From the NCBI GenBank assembly GCA_026122225.1, contig JANEZZ010001900.1, positions 868,001 to 932,000 of the forward strand: a stretch of 64,000 nt of DNA. Direction: 5' to 3'. Positions 1-9,775 of this stretch are shown piece after piece. Numbering within the stretch: the stretch's first letter is position 1; each line of letters starts with the position of its first letter. This DNA is from Heloderma charlesbogerti (taxonomy: Eukaryota > Chordata > Lepidosauria > Squamata > Helodermatidae). The notes under the pieces are model-generated. The model did not search any database and was not told the origin of the DNA. It saw only the letters and a program-made list of their open reading frames with translations. Position numbers and translations under genes: made by a program.

Positions 1-1314
1 AACCCTCTCTCCATCTATGGTTACTGAAACATTCCTGGAATGCACTATGGTATGATGACAAAGAACTCTGAACTGAAGATGAGCAAAAGCTGGCTTCTTT
101 GGAAATACATAACTGAGGTCCAGCTCAGACATTTGACAGAATGTACCACTGGCACCATGTGAACAGCGTCTTGTGTGAGCCCTGCCTATGTGATCCTTTC
201 TCCATCCACCACAACTTGTATGCGCATATTCTGTCTCTATGAAATCAAGGAGCCTGCTTTTTACAGGGTCCAAGACTGAATACACAGAGCTTACATGCAT
301 ACAAGTTATATGTGGGTGGGATCTGCTAAAAGGTTCAACAGTCTGTGTGGAGGTCAGGGGCATGGACCAATCGATGCAATTCTCCACCCACCCACCCTTG
401 CATTCATTGAATGCAGATTTGTAATCTGAAAAAAAAAATGCTATGAACATGTAATGGCTAACTGCATAAGCCTGTCTGATATCCAGCAAAGATGCCAGCA
501 TCTCAGAAGGGGCCATTCCCTTTTCTGAATTAATGGAGAGAAATGTTAACTAGAATTACTGGGTTTTGGACAGCATTTCATTTTCCCCCCAAAAGTACTA
601 TTTTGCTGCCTATGGCAATGCGTTTCCCCTCAGTTATTACTGAAGCAAAAAGAAAAAAAAGGAAAGCCAATGTAAAATTGCTTTTGAAAATTTTTGTAGC
701 TGGGCACAACGATCCCCATCAGGCAATAGGTATTAAAACATCCTTTCCTTGTTAAATGCAATTCCCCTTGTCCTAGGTAACCATCACTTTACTTCAGTTC
801 TTATCTGCTTCCTCATTTGTGCTGTCAGCATGTAAAGAGAGGTGGAAAACTATCTGAAACAGACAAGAAGAATGAGGCACTTGGGGAGACGAGATGCGGC
901 TGATAATCGCTAGCAACAGACTGAGAATTCTCAGCTTAAAGTGCTCATTTTAATCTAACTCCTCAGCATCAGTCGAATGTTGATTATATCCGTTTGTTAA
1001 CATTCATGATGTGCAATTGATCTCTTCATTGTCTTCCAGTATCTGAATGTAGACAGAGGAAATGCTGATGGGTGGTAGATAATCCTTTTAGAGGACAGCC
1101 AGCCAGCTCCAGTTTATGGCATCTCATGATGCTTGCCTGCATTAATGAAAAAGTGAAGCTGTAGAGGTTGGAAACCTCTGCACGTCCCTTTGAGGCTCCC
1201 TTTGAGAAAGATATTGCACCTACACCCACAAATAAAATGATGAGATGCTCGGGTCAGCCATGGCCACAGCTTTATTCATAATTTACAGAAGAGATCTGTA
1301 ACAAATACTGCAAG
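1..1314. other. Unique sequence, no gene recognised
   Basis: I see no repeat hallmark, no long reading frame and no RNA gene here. Open frames are all under 75 codons and resemble no family I know. The composition is ordinary AT-rich vertebrate intergenic or intronic DNA, with a few short A-runs. Confidence 0.6.
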
Positions 1315-1322
1315 CCGTATGG

Positions 1323-1687
1323 CAGGGGTGGGGAAACCTCAGGCCTGGGGGCCAAATCTGGCCCTCCTGGGGTCCTAATCTGGCCTTCCAAGATCCCCAG
1401 ATGACCATGCTCCCGTTCCCTGGCCTCACCCCCTTTCCCTCGACCATCACTCATTCAGTGTTTGTTTGGCTTTTTGCTTTTGTGACATTCTTTCCCCATT
1501 CTATAAGGTTGAAATACCTCTCCTAAGTTACTGGCAAGAAGAGCTTTAAGCTACAATATTTTTGGACTGTTTGCATGTTTGGCCCTGCTACTTTTGCCTT
1601 CGACCTCAGAAACTACTGAAATATGGGCCCTGAGAGCTTCTCCAAAACTGAATTGGCCTTTGGGCCAAAAGAGGTTCCCCAGCCCTG
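1323..1687. mobile_element. Non-autonomous hAT element (CAGGGGTGGGGAA ends)
   Basis: The left end reads CAGGGGTGGGGAAACCTCAG and the right end TTCCCCAGCCCTG, an imperfect terminal inverted repeat of the common vertebrate hAT type. It is flanked by CCGTATGG (1315-1322) and CTGTATGG (1688-1695), a 7/8 match to an 8-bp target duplication. No transposase is encoded, and the interior of about 340 bp is non-coding. Family assignment to hAT rests on the end sequence and the 8-bp duplication. Confidence 0.85.
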
Positions 1688-1695
1688 CTGTATGG

Positions 1696-2313
1696 AAACT
1701 GGCTAAGGCAAGAGACAGTTTGCGGCTTCCCACCACTTGCCTAATAAAGGCTGAGTCAACTTTGCCCTGAATCAGAAGCAGTGCACTTGCCTGCTTCCCT
1801 CCTAACTAACGGCACCTTTCTGAGGTGAAGTAGGCCGCCCTGAATCTCTGCCCCCCTCAAGTCCCAAGGGGACATGGGTGTGTGGGAGGATCCTTTCCCT
1901 GTCCTGGGCCCCAAAGTCCTGCGAGCGAGTCTAGGGAAACCCCATTCACCATCCTAGTGCATTTGGGTGCTCACCAATGACTCTGGTTGTAACTTCCATC
2001 CTTCCCACACTGCCCTGTCGTTGCGACCAGCCTAACAACTGTTTAGATGCTGCCTAGAACAAATTGCCTCATCCACCCTGTGTGATAATGCAGAGGAGGA
2101 GGCAAAGAAACAAACAAACCCTGAAAGCACGCTTCCCTCTCCCCAAACTGCTTCCCTCTCCTCAATCTGTTCTACAGGTGACGAGTTCCAACTCATCCCA
2201 TCAGCGGCTCACTTAACCTGCACTGAAACTGCAGGGTGAGCAGGGATGTGTGCCCGAAGACCATGGCGTATGGGACACTTTGGTGTTACTGTGCTGCTGC
2301 TGTCTCTTGAGAG
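1696..2313. other. Unique sequence, no gene recognised
   Basis: Short pyrimidine-rich segments occur around 2130-2170. I see no recognised repeat, coding exon or RNA gene. Confidence 0.5.
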
Positions 2314-2966
2314 AACACTGGTGGCCACATGTCCTCTTTTACAGGAGACAGTCCTCTGTTTAAAGAGCTGTTTGGAGATGTCCTCTGTTCTGAAGGGCTG
2401 CCCAGTCCAAATCCAGCATAAAGATACAGGACCACCAGAAGGAAGAGCTGGGCCTTGGCTTGAAGTTGCCCATCAACAGTACCCAGGCTGCAGACTGAGC
2501 AAAGTACACAGGTCAGCTGGTCACAATCCTCCACACGAAGCTGAGATGTACTGTATTTCTATTTAAATTATTACACTATTTTCTAAATTTTCATCTATAC
2601 AAATACATGCATTAGCATATGCACATTTTATGCACAAAGGTTCCTCTTTGAGTCTTTAGTCCTCTTTTTTTTGTTGATGCATGCCCTCTTTTTTGGTGAT
2701 TCACAAGTGGCGACCCTTAGGGATGGACAAACCCATCTCTGTCTGGGGTGCCGGGGAGCTCGATGAACCGCCCACCTCTGTTCATGTGGCCCAGACCCAC
2801 TCGGCGAGCCTCCCTTCTCACCCCACAAGCCACCTTCCTCTCTGCACCAAGGACCCCAGCAGTCAACCCTTGTGCTTTATGCACACAAGGGCTGACTTGC
2901 CAGAGTGCTCGGTGCAGCACACCCCTCCAGTGCTGTAGCCCTGTCCTCCTCCTGAAGAGGCCAAGA

Positions 2967-3496
2967 TGTCAGGGTGGACACTGAGCCCATAGAATCCCAG
3001 AGTAGTTCTGATTCTGAGGAAGAGCAGTCGCTCCTGGGAGGGGAGCGCGCTCCTCTTTCCCAGGGCCAACAGCTGATGGAGATTCCTCCCACCAACATTC
3101 CTAGCTTAGATAGCAGTCCAGGGAGTAACAGAGCGCAGATAGCAGACTTGGTGAACGCGCGACGCAGATGCAGAGAGCGGCGCCAGATGGAGGGTGCGGA
3201 AAGGAGGCATAGTGCCCGGTTGGCGTGCAAACAACGGCTGCACCCAGAGGATCCAAGGGAAAAGGGGAGGGACTCTCCCTAGTCCTTAAATTCAGGGGTC
3301 TGCCAGTAATTCCCTTTCAAACGGGGACCAACTGTTCCAACTTAGGGCATAGGTCCTGTGCTGCTCAGATCTAGTTGCAAACGGTAGAGTTGTTAAGTTG
3401 TAAAAGAAGAATAAAGCTTTGAAAGGAATCCCTTTGTCTGTGTCTGGACTTGGTTACTGGATTAGACTGAGAGAGGCCTCCAAGGAGCCCCTGACA
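2967..3496 (+). mobile_element. Solo LTR, family 1 copy a (about 530 bp)
   Basis: It begins TGTCAGGGTGG and ends CCCCTGACA, the TG...CA ends of an LTR with TGTCAGG/CCTGACA inverted termini. A polyadenylation-like AATAAAG lies at about 3411. The flanks CAAGA (2962-2966) and CAGGA (3497-3501) are a decayed 5-bp target duplication. It is alignable end to end with 24710-25241. No internal retroelement region is present, so this is a solo LTR left by LTR-LTR recombination. A 5-bp duplication fits Ty3/Gypsy or some endogenous retroviruses, and the class is not resolved. Confidence 0.88.
2974..3282 (+). CDS. Open frame inside LTR (retroelement protein C-terminus?)
   Basis: A frame of 102 codons, open from the LTR start, ends at TAG after ...RDSP. 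The N-terminal third is acidic and serine-rich (SSSDSEEEQ). The middle is proline- and isoleucine-containing. The C-terminal part is strongly basic (NARRRCRERRQMEG, then SARLACKQ). The same frame, start context and final stop occur in the other LTR at 24717-25019, and length differences between the copies are whole codons. In a complete element this could be the tail of an upstream ORF running into the 3-prime LTR. Function is unknown. No ATG opens the frame; it begins with GTG. Confidence 0.45.
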   Translation: MDTEPIESQSSSDSEEEQSLLGGERAPLSQGQQLMEIPPTNIPSLDSSPGSNRAQIADLVNARRRCRERRQMEGAERRHSARLACKQRLHPEDPREKGRDSP

Positions 3497-3957
3497 CAGG
3501 ACTAGAGTGCTGGGGTGTTGCTGAAGCCCCTCCTGCCCGCACCAGTTGCCAAGGGCTTCTCTGACGGCCGACTGGGGGGGGAGGAGGAGGAGGAGGCTTC
3601 GTGCGCACCCCAGGCACTGTTGCCATTGAAGCTCTCATGGCGACAAGTCCAGGCTGTTCCTGGCCGCTCACTGAGCTCCAGGGCACTCATCGGCCAGGTC
3701 CGTCAGCACCCTGGAGCTTGGCAAGCAAGGCCCAGGGGACTGGGCATGGAGGATTTTGCTGGCCTCCCAGACTAAATCGGGTGCTCGCAACTTCCCTAGC
3801 AACCCTAAACACTTCCTGTTTGTTGCATCTAGAGAGCATGAGTTGTGAGTCTGCGGCTGGCAGGGAGCAGTAGGCCTGTTTTGTTGTAACTGTTTGTTGT
3901 CTTCTTCTTTGCCACGTACCCTTTGATCTTCAAATAGACATAGGAGTATAATGCCTA

Positions 3958-4047
3958 GCATCCCCAGCCAGTCATGCTGGCTTGGGGATACTGGGAATTG
4001 TAGTCCAACAAATCTAGAGGGCACCAGGTTTCAGAAGGCTGCCTTAC
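3958..4047. repeat. Fragment of a fold-back MITE (GGGAATTGTAGTCCAAC type)
   Basis: The segment holds CATCCCCAGCCAGTCATGCTGGCTTGGGGAT as split palindromic pieces, then GGGAATTGTAGTCCAAC and GAGGGCACCAGGTTTC. These are the second half of the fold-back element seen complete at 30865-31000 and 62961-63107. Non-coding. Confidence 0.7.
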
Positions 4048-4164
4048 CCTGTCTTTGATGTGAAACCTATATTTAAGGAAGTTGATCTGGCAAGAGGCTG
4101 GCTGGACAGATGCAAAGCTGGGCTTAATATAAGCCCTACCATGACATGCCATGCCAAGCCATGC

Positions 4165-4455
4165 CAGGACAGCTAGACTGGTGAGTACGAGGAAGAGGGC
4201 CTTCTCTGTGGTGGCCCTCACTCTGTGGAACTCCCTCCCTAGGGAACTTCGCTATGCCCCCTCTTTAATGAGCTTCCGCCATGCATTAAAAACTTGGTTG
4301 TTCAGGCAGGCATTTGGGGTGGGTTAGGGTATTTTTAAAAATATGATGTTTTTAATGTAGAATTTTATTGTTTTAAACTGTTTTTATTATTGCACATTAC
4401 CCAGAGTGGCTGGGTGACCAGCCAGATGGGCGATTAAGAAATTTAATAAATAAAA
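4165..4455 (+). mobile_element. L2 LINE 3-prime end
   Basis: The phrase GAGGGCCTTCTCTGTGGTGG...GTGGAACTCCCTCCCTAGG corresponds to the C-terminal L2 codons (RAFSVVA..LWNSLPRE). It is followed by a short UTR ending in an AATAAATAAA-type tail at about 4440-4465. It is 5-prime truncated, and only the last 290 bp remain. Confidence 0.8.
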
Positions 4456-4465
4456 AAATAAAAAA

Positions 4466-5245
4466 TACACCACACTGGTTGGTGTTTAAACATAACACAC
4501 CCCACAGGTAGTGTTCGTCATACCTAGTGTCCCTCCAAGACTGACTGCAACACTGTCACACACACCCCTGCACCAGTTCAGGTAGGGGGAGGAGCAATAC
4601 TCTGCTTATTGGCACTCCATGATCCAATCATGTATCTCACTCTGCCCATGCATCTGCCTCTCTGACCCTGTCTGTGCATCTGGGTAGAGAAGGAAAGCAA
4701 CTGTAGGCTCCCATCACGCAAATACAGCAATAATATCTCACAACAGAAAGATGCCTTAATGTGTTTTGCCATGTTTTCTTGCACTGGAAATTATTGTCCT
4801 GCTTTGGGGCAGTGAAGTAAAATGAATTAAACATTTTGTTTCATTTCAGGACAATAACAACATTGGATCTCATTACTGAAGCATTTTAGTATTCACTGTA
4901 TTCCAATAATCCTTAGAGCATGCAATATAGTCACAAACATTCCAGCAAAAACTTTGGCACCAATATTTTCTGACAAAGTGTTGACCCCAGCTGCAGCTTT
5001 TTAATGTTGGCTTTGTTGGCCTATGCATGGCAATTAATTCTCACAGTCCTAAGACTATTGCAGTGGAATTGTATAAAGCTCAATGAAACTGATGTTTAAA
5101 AAGTTAGTCATTGGGTGTTTAGAGAATCAAGAAGGTATTTCAATAGATTACAAAACTTAGCCATTTTGATTGTACATTTACTGAGATTTACATTTACATT
5201 TTTTCTTTACTCATTTATGTGGATTTCCAATGACTTAAAGATCTG
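4466..5245. other. Unique sequence, no gene recognised
   Basis: AT-rich sequence with no recognised repeat, exon or RNA gene. The region 4800-5200 looks single-copy. Confidence 0.5.
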
Positions 5246-5248
5246 TAA

Positions 5249-5706
5249 GGGTGCAGTCCTACTGATTGCACCCTTGATGATCAGAAACCTCTGAACTCGG
5301 AGCCTTCCAATCATCCAATGCACGGTGGGAGGAGCAGCAGAGGTGATCTTCACCTCCCTGTCCTCCCGCCCTGCAGATTTCACTGGATGGGCTTGAAGCG
5401 AAGGCACTTCAAAGGGGGAGGGAAGGAGGCTGGAGAGGCCTCAGGATAGCTTGTATCCTGGCTTCTCCAATCTCCTCCCCTCCCTGCCCACCGAAGCCCC
5501 CCCTTTCCCCCTCTCTGAGGTTGCTTTTCTGACGTCAGAGGCCAGCTGGCACAGTTCCTTCTGCACCAGCTGTGAGAAGGAGGGGCAGGGGGCAGATATC
5601 CGACTCCCCCTTCCAAGGTCAGAGTGCTATCTCTGTCCTTGGAGGGGGGAAACCCCAGTATCCTATGGCCTCTCAGACAATGTCTAGCGACCATTAAATT
5701 GCTCCC
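5249..5706. mobile_element. PIF/Harbinger-like MITE (GGGNGCAATCC ends)
   Basis: It starts GGGTGCAGTCCTACT and ends AATTGCTCCC, flanked on both sides by TAA (5246-5248, 5707-5709). It shares the GGAGCAATCC-type ends and the CTGAACTCGGAG... and CCTATGGCC motifs with elements at 31250, 42539 and 48727. The 3-bp TAA/TTA target duplication is typical of PIF/Harbinger. About 458 bp, non-coding. Confidence 0.75.
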
Positions 5707-5709
5707 TAA

Positions 5710-5946
5710 TAAACTCAATTGAATTATTCATAAAAGGTAAAATGTGTAAAGAAAAAACAACCACCCCAAAATCCACAGAATTCTTCAGAAAAAATTATAC
5801 AAAGTAGCCTTCTTTTCTAAATATGCGGGAAAGAAAAATCTCAGAAATCTTCTCAAAAAAATGTCTTCGAAGAAATTTTGACTCATCCCTAGTTACGATA
5901 TCCTTGGGACATATCAGTTTGAAAGCAGCTTTGCAATGGCTGAATG
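5710..5946. other. A-rich sequence ending in a TAGGGATG-type terminus
   Basis: ATTTTGACTCATCCCTA (ending 5891) is the inverse of a TAGGGATG terminus. No matching left terminus or target duplication could be found, so this may be a truncated hAT-like element. The rest of the stretch is A-rich and otherwise featureless. Confidence 0.35.
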
Positions 5947-5954
5947 GTCTAAAG

Positions 5955-6594
5955 CAGTGACAAGGAGCCTCCAGTCCATGAGGCCTCCCCATCTGGCATG
6001 CTGGGCCCCGGAAAGATGCCCCTCCCCCTCCCTCAGAGACGGGAGGAGGAGGCATGGCAAAAGCCAGTCCCACACTCAGCCATCACCCCAAGGTGCTGAC
6101 TCGGAGGGCTTCACTTTCCTCAGCTCACCCTGTGAGCGGGCAGCTCAGTCAGGAGCTTGATGGGGCCTTCTCCACTCCTCAGCTGATCACCACTGATCAA
6201 CTGAGTATCAGAGGGGAAGTGAATTTCATCCCCATCATGACGCACTGGGCAGGAAGGTTCAAACATACCCACCCAGTACACCATGATGGGAACAAAAATT
6301 GGGGGCCCTCCTCAGCTGATCTGTATGCATCAGCTGAGGTGGGGGTTGGAGGGTGAGTGGTTTGTGTGTGTGGATGACTGAATGAGCTGCATAACTATTT
6401 GTCTATGTGAATGGGATGTGTATATGAGAGAAAATGGTGTGTATGTGTATATGTGTTTGTGTGAAAATGTGGAGGGGGCAGCAGTGGCTCGGCCCATTTT
6501 GGGTGGTGGCCCCAGTCACTGCTAGTATGCAGCTCCCGATGTTGCGGCCTGAGGCCAATTTGCCCCTCAGGCCAAGAATGGTTCCCTACCCCTG
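5955..6594. mobile_element. Non-autonomous hAT element (640 bp)
   Basis: It starts CAGTGACAAGGAGCCTCCAG and ends GGTTCCCTACCCCTG, with imperfectly inverted termini. The flanks are GTCTAAAG (5947-5954) and GTGTAAAG (6595-6602), a 7/8 match for the 8-bp hAT duplication. The interior contains a TG-rich degenerate stretch at 6363-6470. Non-coding. Confidence 0.82.
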
Positions 6595-6602
6595 GTGTAA
6601 AG

Positions 6603-6974
6603 CACCTCTAAAATAAAGAATCACACTGCCTAGGAACTGATTTGCAGGTTACTTTTTCTAGAAACATGTTTGTTATAGATGTCATATACAACACAGGAGT
6701 CCATGCACTGTGGAATCCGATTTGAATCACTGGCAGCTCATATATTGGCCAAGAAGCAATTCATGTTTATGATGTGTTCAAAATGTACTCTGCTGTCTTC
6801 ACTGAATCTGTCATAGCCATTACATATAGAAGAAGCATTGCAGAAGAAGCTTTTTCAGGCAGAAAAGAGGATGGGGTCTCCAGAGCAACACCAGAGCCTA
6901 CTGGCAGTTCTGGGTCAATACCTTATGCTTCTTAGCCCCACTCCAGTGAGGAGGTCCAGAAGGATACCATGGTT
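6603..6974. other. Unique sequence, no gene recognised
   Basis: I see no recognised repeat in 6603-6850. The last 100 bp may be eroded L2, given the adjoining L2 frame, but the match is too weak to assert. Confidence 0.4.
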
Positions 6975-7068
6975 CATCCGCTGCAACCCTAACTAGAGAA
7001 AATGGACCTGATGTCAGTCACACACATGCTGGTTACATCCAGACTAATGTGCTGTAATGCCTTCTGTG

Positions 7069-7788
7069 CTGATCAGATTTGCAGATGACACAGAATTGGG
7101 CAGGACAGCTAATACTTTGGAAGACAGAAACAAAATTCAAAGTGATCTTGATAGACTGGAGCGCTGGGCAGAAAACAACAGAATGACATTTAATAGGGAT
7201 AAATGCCAAGTGCTGCACCAAGGAAAAAGAAGCCAAATGCACAGTTACAAGATGGGGGATACGTGGCTCAACAACACTACAAGCGAGAAGGATCTTGGAA
7301 TTGTTGTCGAACACAAGCTGAATATGAGCCAACAATGTGATGTGGCTGCAAAAAAGGCAAATGCTATTTTGGGCTGCATTAACAGAAGTATAGCTTCCAA
7401 ATCCTGGGAAGTACTAGTCCCCCTCTACTCAGCACTGGTTAGGCCTCATCTGGAGCACTGTGTCCAGTTCTGGGCACTGCACTTTAAGAAGGATGCAGAC
7501 AAACTGGAGAGGGTTCAGAGGAGGGCAACAAAGATGATCAAGGGACTGGAAAAAAAGCCCTAAGAGGAGAGACTAAAAGAACTGGGCATGTTTAGCTTTG
7601 AGAAGAGAAGACTGAGGGGAGATATGATAGCGCTCTTCAAGTACTTGAAAGGCTGTCACAGAGAGGAAGGCCAGGATCTCTTCTCGATCATCCCAGAATG
7701 GAGGACACGGAATAATAGGCTCGAGTTACGGGAAGCCAGATTCCGGCTGAACATCAGGAAAAACATCCTGACTGTTAGAGCAATATGA
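7069..7788 (+). pseudogene. CR1 reverse transcriptase fragment
   Basis: The frame starts just before FADDT (catalytic palm motif C) and continues through RMTFNRDKCQVLH, LVRPHLEHCVQFW and DKLERVQRRATKMIKGLE to [17 protein letters not shown]. An in-frame stop at 7561-7563 replaces the tyrosine of the usual PYEERL. A second stop at 7786-7788 and a one-base insertion shortly after break the remainder. The N-terminal endonuclease and first half of the RT are absent. It cannot be functional. Confidence 0.9.
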
Positions 7789-7961
7789 CAATGGAACAAT
7801 TGCCTAGGGAGGTAGTGGGCTGTTCCACATTGGAGGCATTCAAGATGAGGCTGGACAGCCATTTGTCAGGGATGCTCTGACTTGTAGTCCTACATTGAAC
7901 TGGAGTTTGGACTCGATGGTCTTGCAGGCCCCTTCCAACCCTACTGTTCTATGATTCTATG
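7069..7961 (+). mobile_element. CR1 LINE, 5-prime truncated, with intact 3-prime tail
   Basis: It encodes the reverse-transcriptase FADDT motif near its 5-prime end and the full CR1 C-terminal region. It ends with the CR1 hallmark: GGACTCGATGGTCTTGCAGG, CCTTCCAACCCTACTGTTC, then two ATTCTATG repeats. It is inserted into an older L2, whose frame joins across the insertion with no bases missing. 5-prime truncation is the usual result of target-primed reverse transcription. Confidence 0.93.
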
Positions 7962-8182
7962 TGGGCTGCCTTTAGACACAGTTCAAGAACTTCAGTAGGT
8001 ACAAAATGTGGTCACTAGAATGCTAGTAGATGCGATATGGTCTTCTCATGCTGTACCAATCCTGCATGAATTGCAATGGAGACTCAAAGTAGACTCAAAG
8101 TGTTGAGTCGAATTTCTGGACTCAAAGTGTTGGTATGACCTTTAAAACCCTAAACAGTTTGGAACCAAGTTATTTGACCTAT

Positions 8183-8265
8183 ACCAAGGTTGGGAAACCT
8201 CAGGCCCAGGGGCCAAACCCATCCTTCTTAGGGTCCCCATCCAGCCCACCAGGGTTCTCCAGATG
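8183..8265. mobile_element. hAT fragment
   Basis: AAGGTTGGGAAACCTCAGGC, followed by GGGGCCAAACCC and CTCCAGATGACCA, aligns with the left part of the 1323-1687 hAT element. The right end is missing. It separates the two oppositely oriented L2 pieces. Confidence 0.65.
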
Positions 8266-9775
8266 ACCAATCAAGTGCCTGAGTGAACAAATAGGTCTTT
8301 AGTTGGTGCCAAAAGTTTTTAAAATTCAGTATCAATAGCATATGGTTGTGGCGAAAGTTCCGCAGTCAGGGTGCGTGTATCAAGAACACCCTCTCTTGGC
8401 TTGCTGCATACTGAACCCCAGGCAAATGCAGTACTGCCAAGAGGGCATCCCCACTAGATATAATCTATTAGCAGCACAAATACCTAGCGTGGCTTGGCAG
8501 TTTATTGGCAGCCAGTGCCAGTCCTTCAGAATTTGGGTAATATGTTCCCTGGTAGGCTGTGCCACTCAGCAGCCTAGCCACAGCTTCCAAGCCATCGTCA
8601 CAGGAAGCCCCACATAGAGCATGTTGCAGGAGTCCAATCTTGACATTACTTGTGCATGCATAACTGTGACCAAGTGGTCCCTGTTCAGGAATGCTGTAGC
8701 TGGCATACCAGCCAAAGCTGGGAAAAGGCAGTCTTTGCCATGGAGGCCCTTTGTGCCTCTACTGACAGTGATGGATCTAGGAGCACTCACAAGCTACACA
8801 CCTGCTCCAGAACAAGCAATTTCCCTAATTCTTGGACAAGGGAACCATCTACCCACAGCACCTCCATCTTCTCAGGATTTACCTTAGCTTATTGGCCATC
8901 ATCCAGTGCACTATTGCATCTGGATACTAGTGCAGGGACTGCACAGCCTCTCCTGACTAAGATGATAAAGAGAAATGGAGTTGGGTATAATCAGTGTACT
9001 GATGACACTTTACTCTAGGGATGTTGCAAGAGTCTGCAGGGAGGGTGGAGCCCAAAGGACTCCCCCTCGCCCGCTCTCCCGGACCCCACTCGCCAAACCG
9101 TGGGGCACTTGCAGACTCACTGGGCAAGCATCCCACAGCTTGGTGAGCACCCAGCGGCAACATTACAGATGTGAACGGCGCATGTTCCATAAATGGGGAC
9201 TTTACAGCTGCCAAGTATGCAACATTACCTACCCGAAAGCGCCCAAGCCGCCACTGTTGCACACAATGGCGGCTCGCTAGGGAGGATGGGTGGCCCCACG
9301 GCTTCGTCGGGCACTTGCCGGGACAGTCACATGGTGCCACGAGCAGGGGCGGGGGGTGGCAGTAGATCAGCAAGCACCCAACGAAGCCTGGCAGAGATGA
9401 ATCTGTCCATCCCTACTTCACTTCAGATTTCCTAATGACCACCCCAAAAGATATTGAATAGTATTGGGGACAGAATCAACCCGACAGCGGGACCCCACAG
9501 CTTAACTGCGATTGGCCTGAGGTATGGTCACCCAATGCTATCCTCTGGACACAACACCGCTTATAGGGGTGGAACCACTGCAGCACTGTGCTCCAACTCC
9601 CAACCCACAGAGCCAGCCCAGAAGGATCAACAGTATCAAAAGCTGCTGAGAGATCAAGGAGAATAGACAGGGTTGCACTCCCACTGTCTCTCTCCCGACA
9701 AAGGTGATCTGTCCCCAAACCAGGCCTGAACCCAGACTGGAAAGGGTCTAGTAGGAGCCCTGAACTATTCTGTGA
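8266..9775 (-). mobile_element. L2 LINE, minus strand, split by a hAT-like element
   Basis: Minus-strand translations give LLDLSAAFDTVD (RT motif, 9476-9718) and HQYTDYTQLHFSLSS around 8987-8998, where L2 has the catalytic YADD. They continue with VMSRLDSCNMLYVGLPV (8566-8790) and ILKDWHWLPINCQA (8380-8565). The order and direction fit one L2 copy on the minus strand, with its 3-prime end near 8266. The catalytic YADD has decayed to YTDY, and several frameshifts are present. A TAGGGATG element (9016-9415) interrupts it. Confidence 0.88.
9016..9415. mobile_element. hAT-like element with TAGGGATG ends (400 bp) inside L2
   Basis: It starts TAGGGATGTTGCAAGAG and ends AATCTGTCCATCCCTA. The flanks CTTTACTC (9008-9015) and CTTCACTT (9416-9423) match 6 of 8. 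The interior is GC-rich and partly self-complementary (AATGTTGC.. and ..GCAACATT segments), resembling the interior of 19208-19713. Non-coding. Confidence 0.75.

Larger units (their letters stand above)
2718..3798. mobile_element. hAT-like element with TAGGGATG ends, interrupted by a solo LTR
   Basis: It starts TAGGGATGGACAAAC and ends AACTTCCCTA. The flanks are GCGACCCT (2710-2717) and GCAACCCT (3799-3806), a 7/8 match to an 8-bp duplication. Removing the LTR (2967-3496) and its 5-bp duplication leaves about 546 bp of GC-rich non-coding interior. The ends match the other TAGGGATG-type elements in this window (for example 19208-19713 and 61793-62686). Confidence 0.7.
2320..3807. mobile_element. 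hAT-like element (TAGGGTGGCCAC ends), split by a second element
   Basis: The left part (2320-2717) begins GTGGCCACATGTCCTCTTTT and matches the element at 40328-40711 along its length: the ACAGTCCTCT motifs, the TAGCATATG motif and the closing GTGGCNACCCTA. The right terminus is displaced to 3799-3807 by insertion of the 2718-3798 element, which duplicated the last 8 bases of this element's end. AACACT occurs just outside both ends (2314-2319 and 3808-3813), a plausible partial target duplication. The first bases of the left terminus seem lost. Non-coding. Confidence 0.65.
6975..8185 (+). mobile_element. L2 LINE fragment split by CR1
   Basis: The left piece translates as DLMSVTHMLVTSRLMCCNA, matching the L2 reverse-transcriptase tail motif VTHALVTSRLDYCNALYVGLP. 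The frame is cut inside CNALYVGLP at 7068 and resumes at 7962 with the VGLPLDTVQELQ equivalent, running to about 8185 (the KALNSLGP-type region). The right part carries a small local duplication of GACTCAAAGTGTTG at 8085-8135. Frameshifts and stops make it non-functional. Confidence 0.82.
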
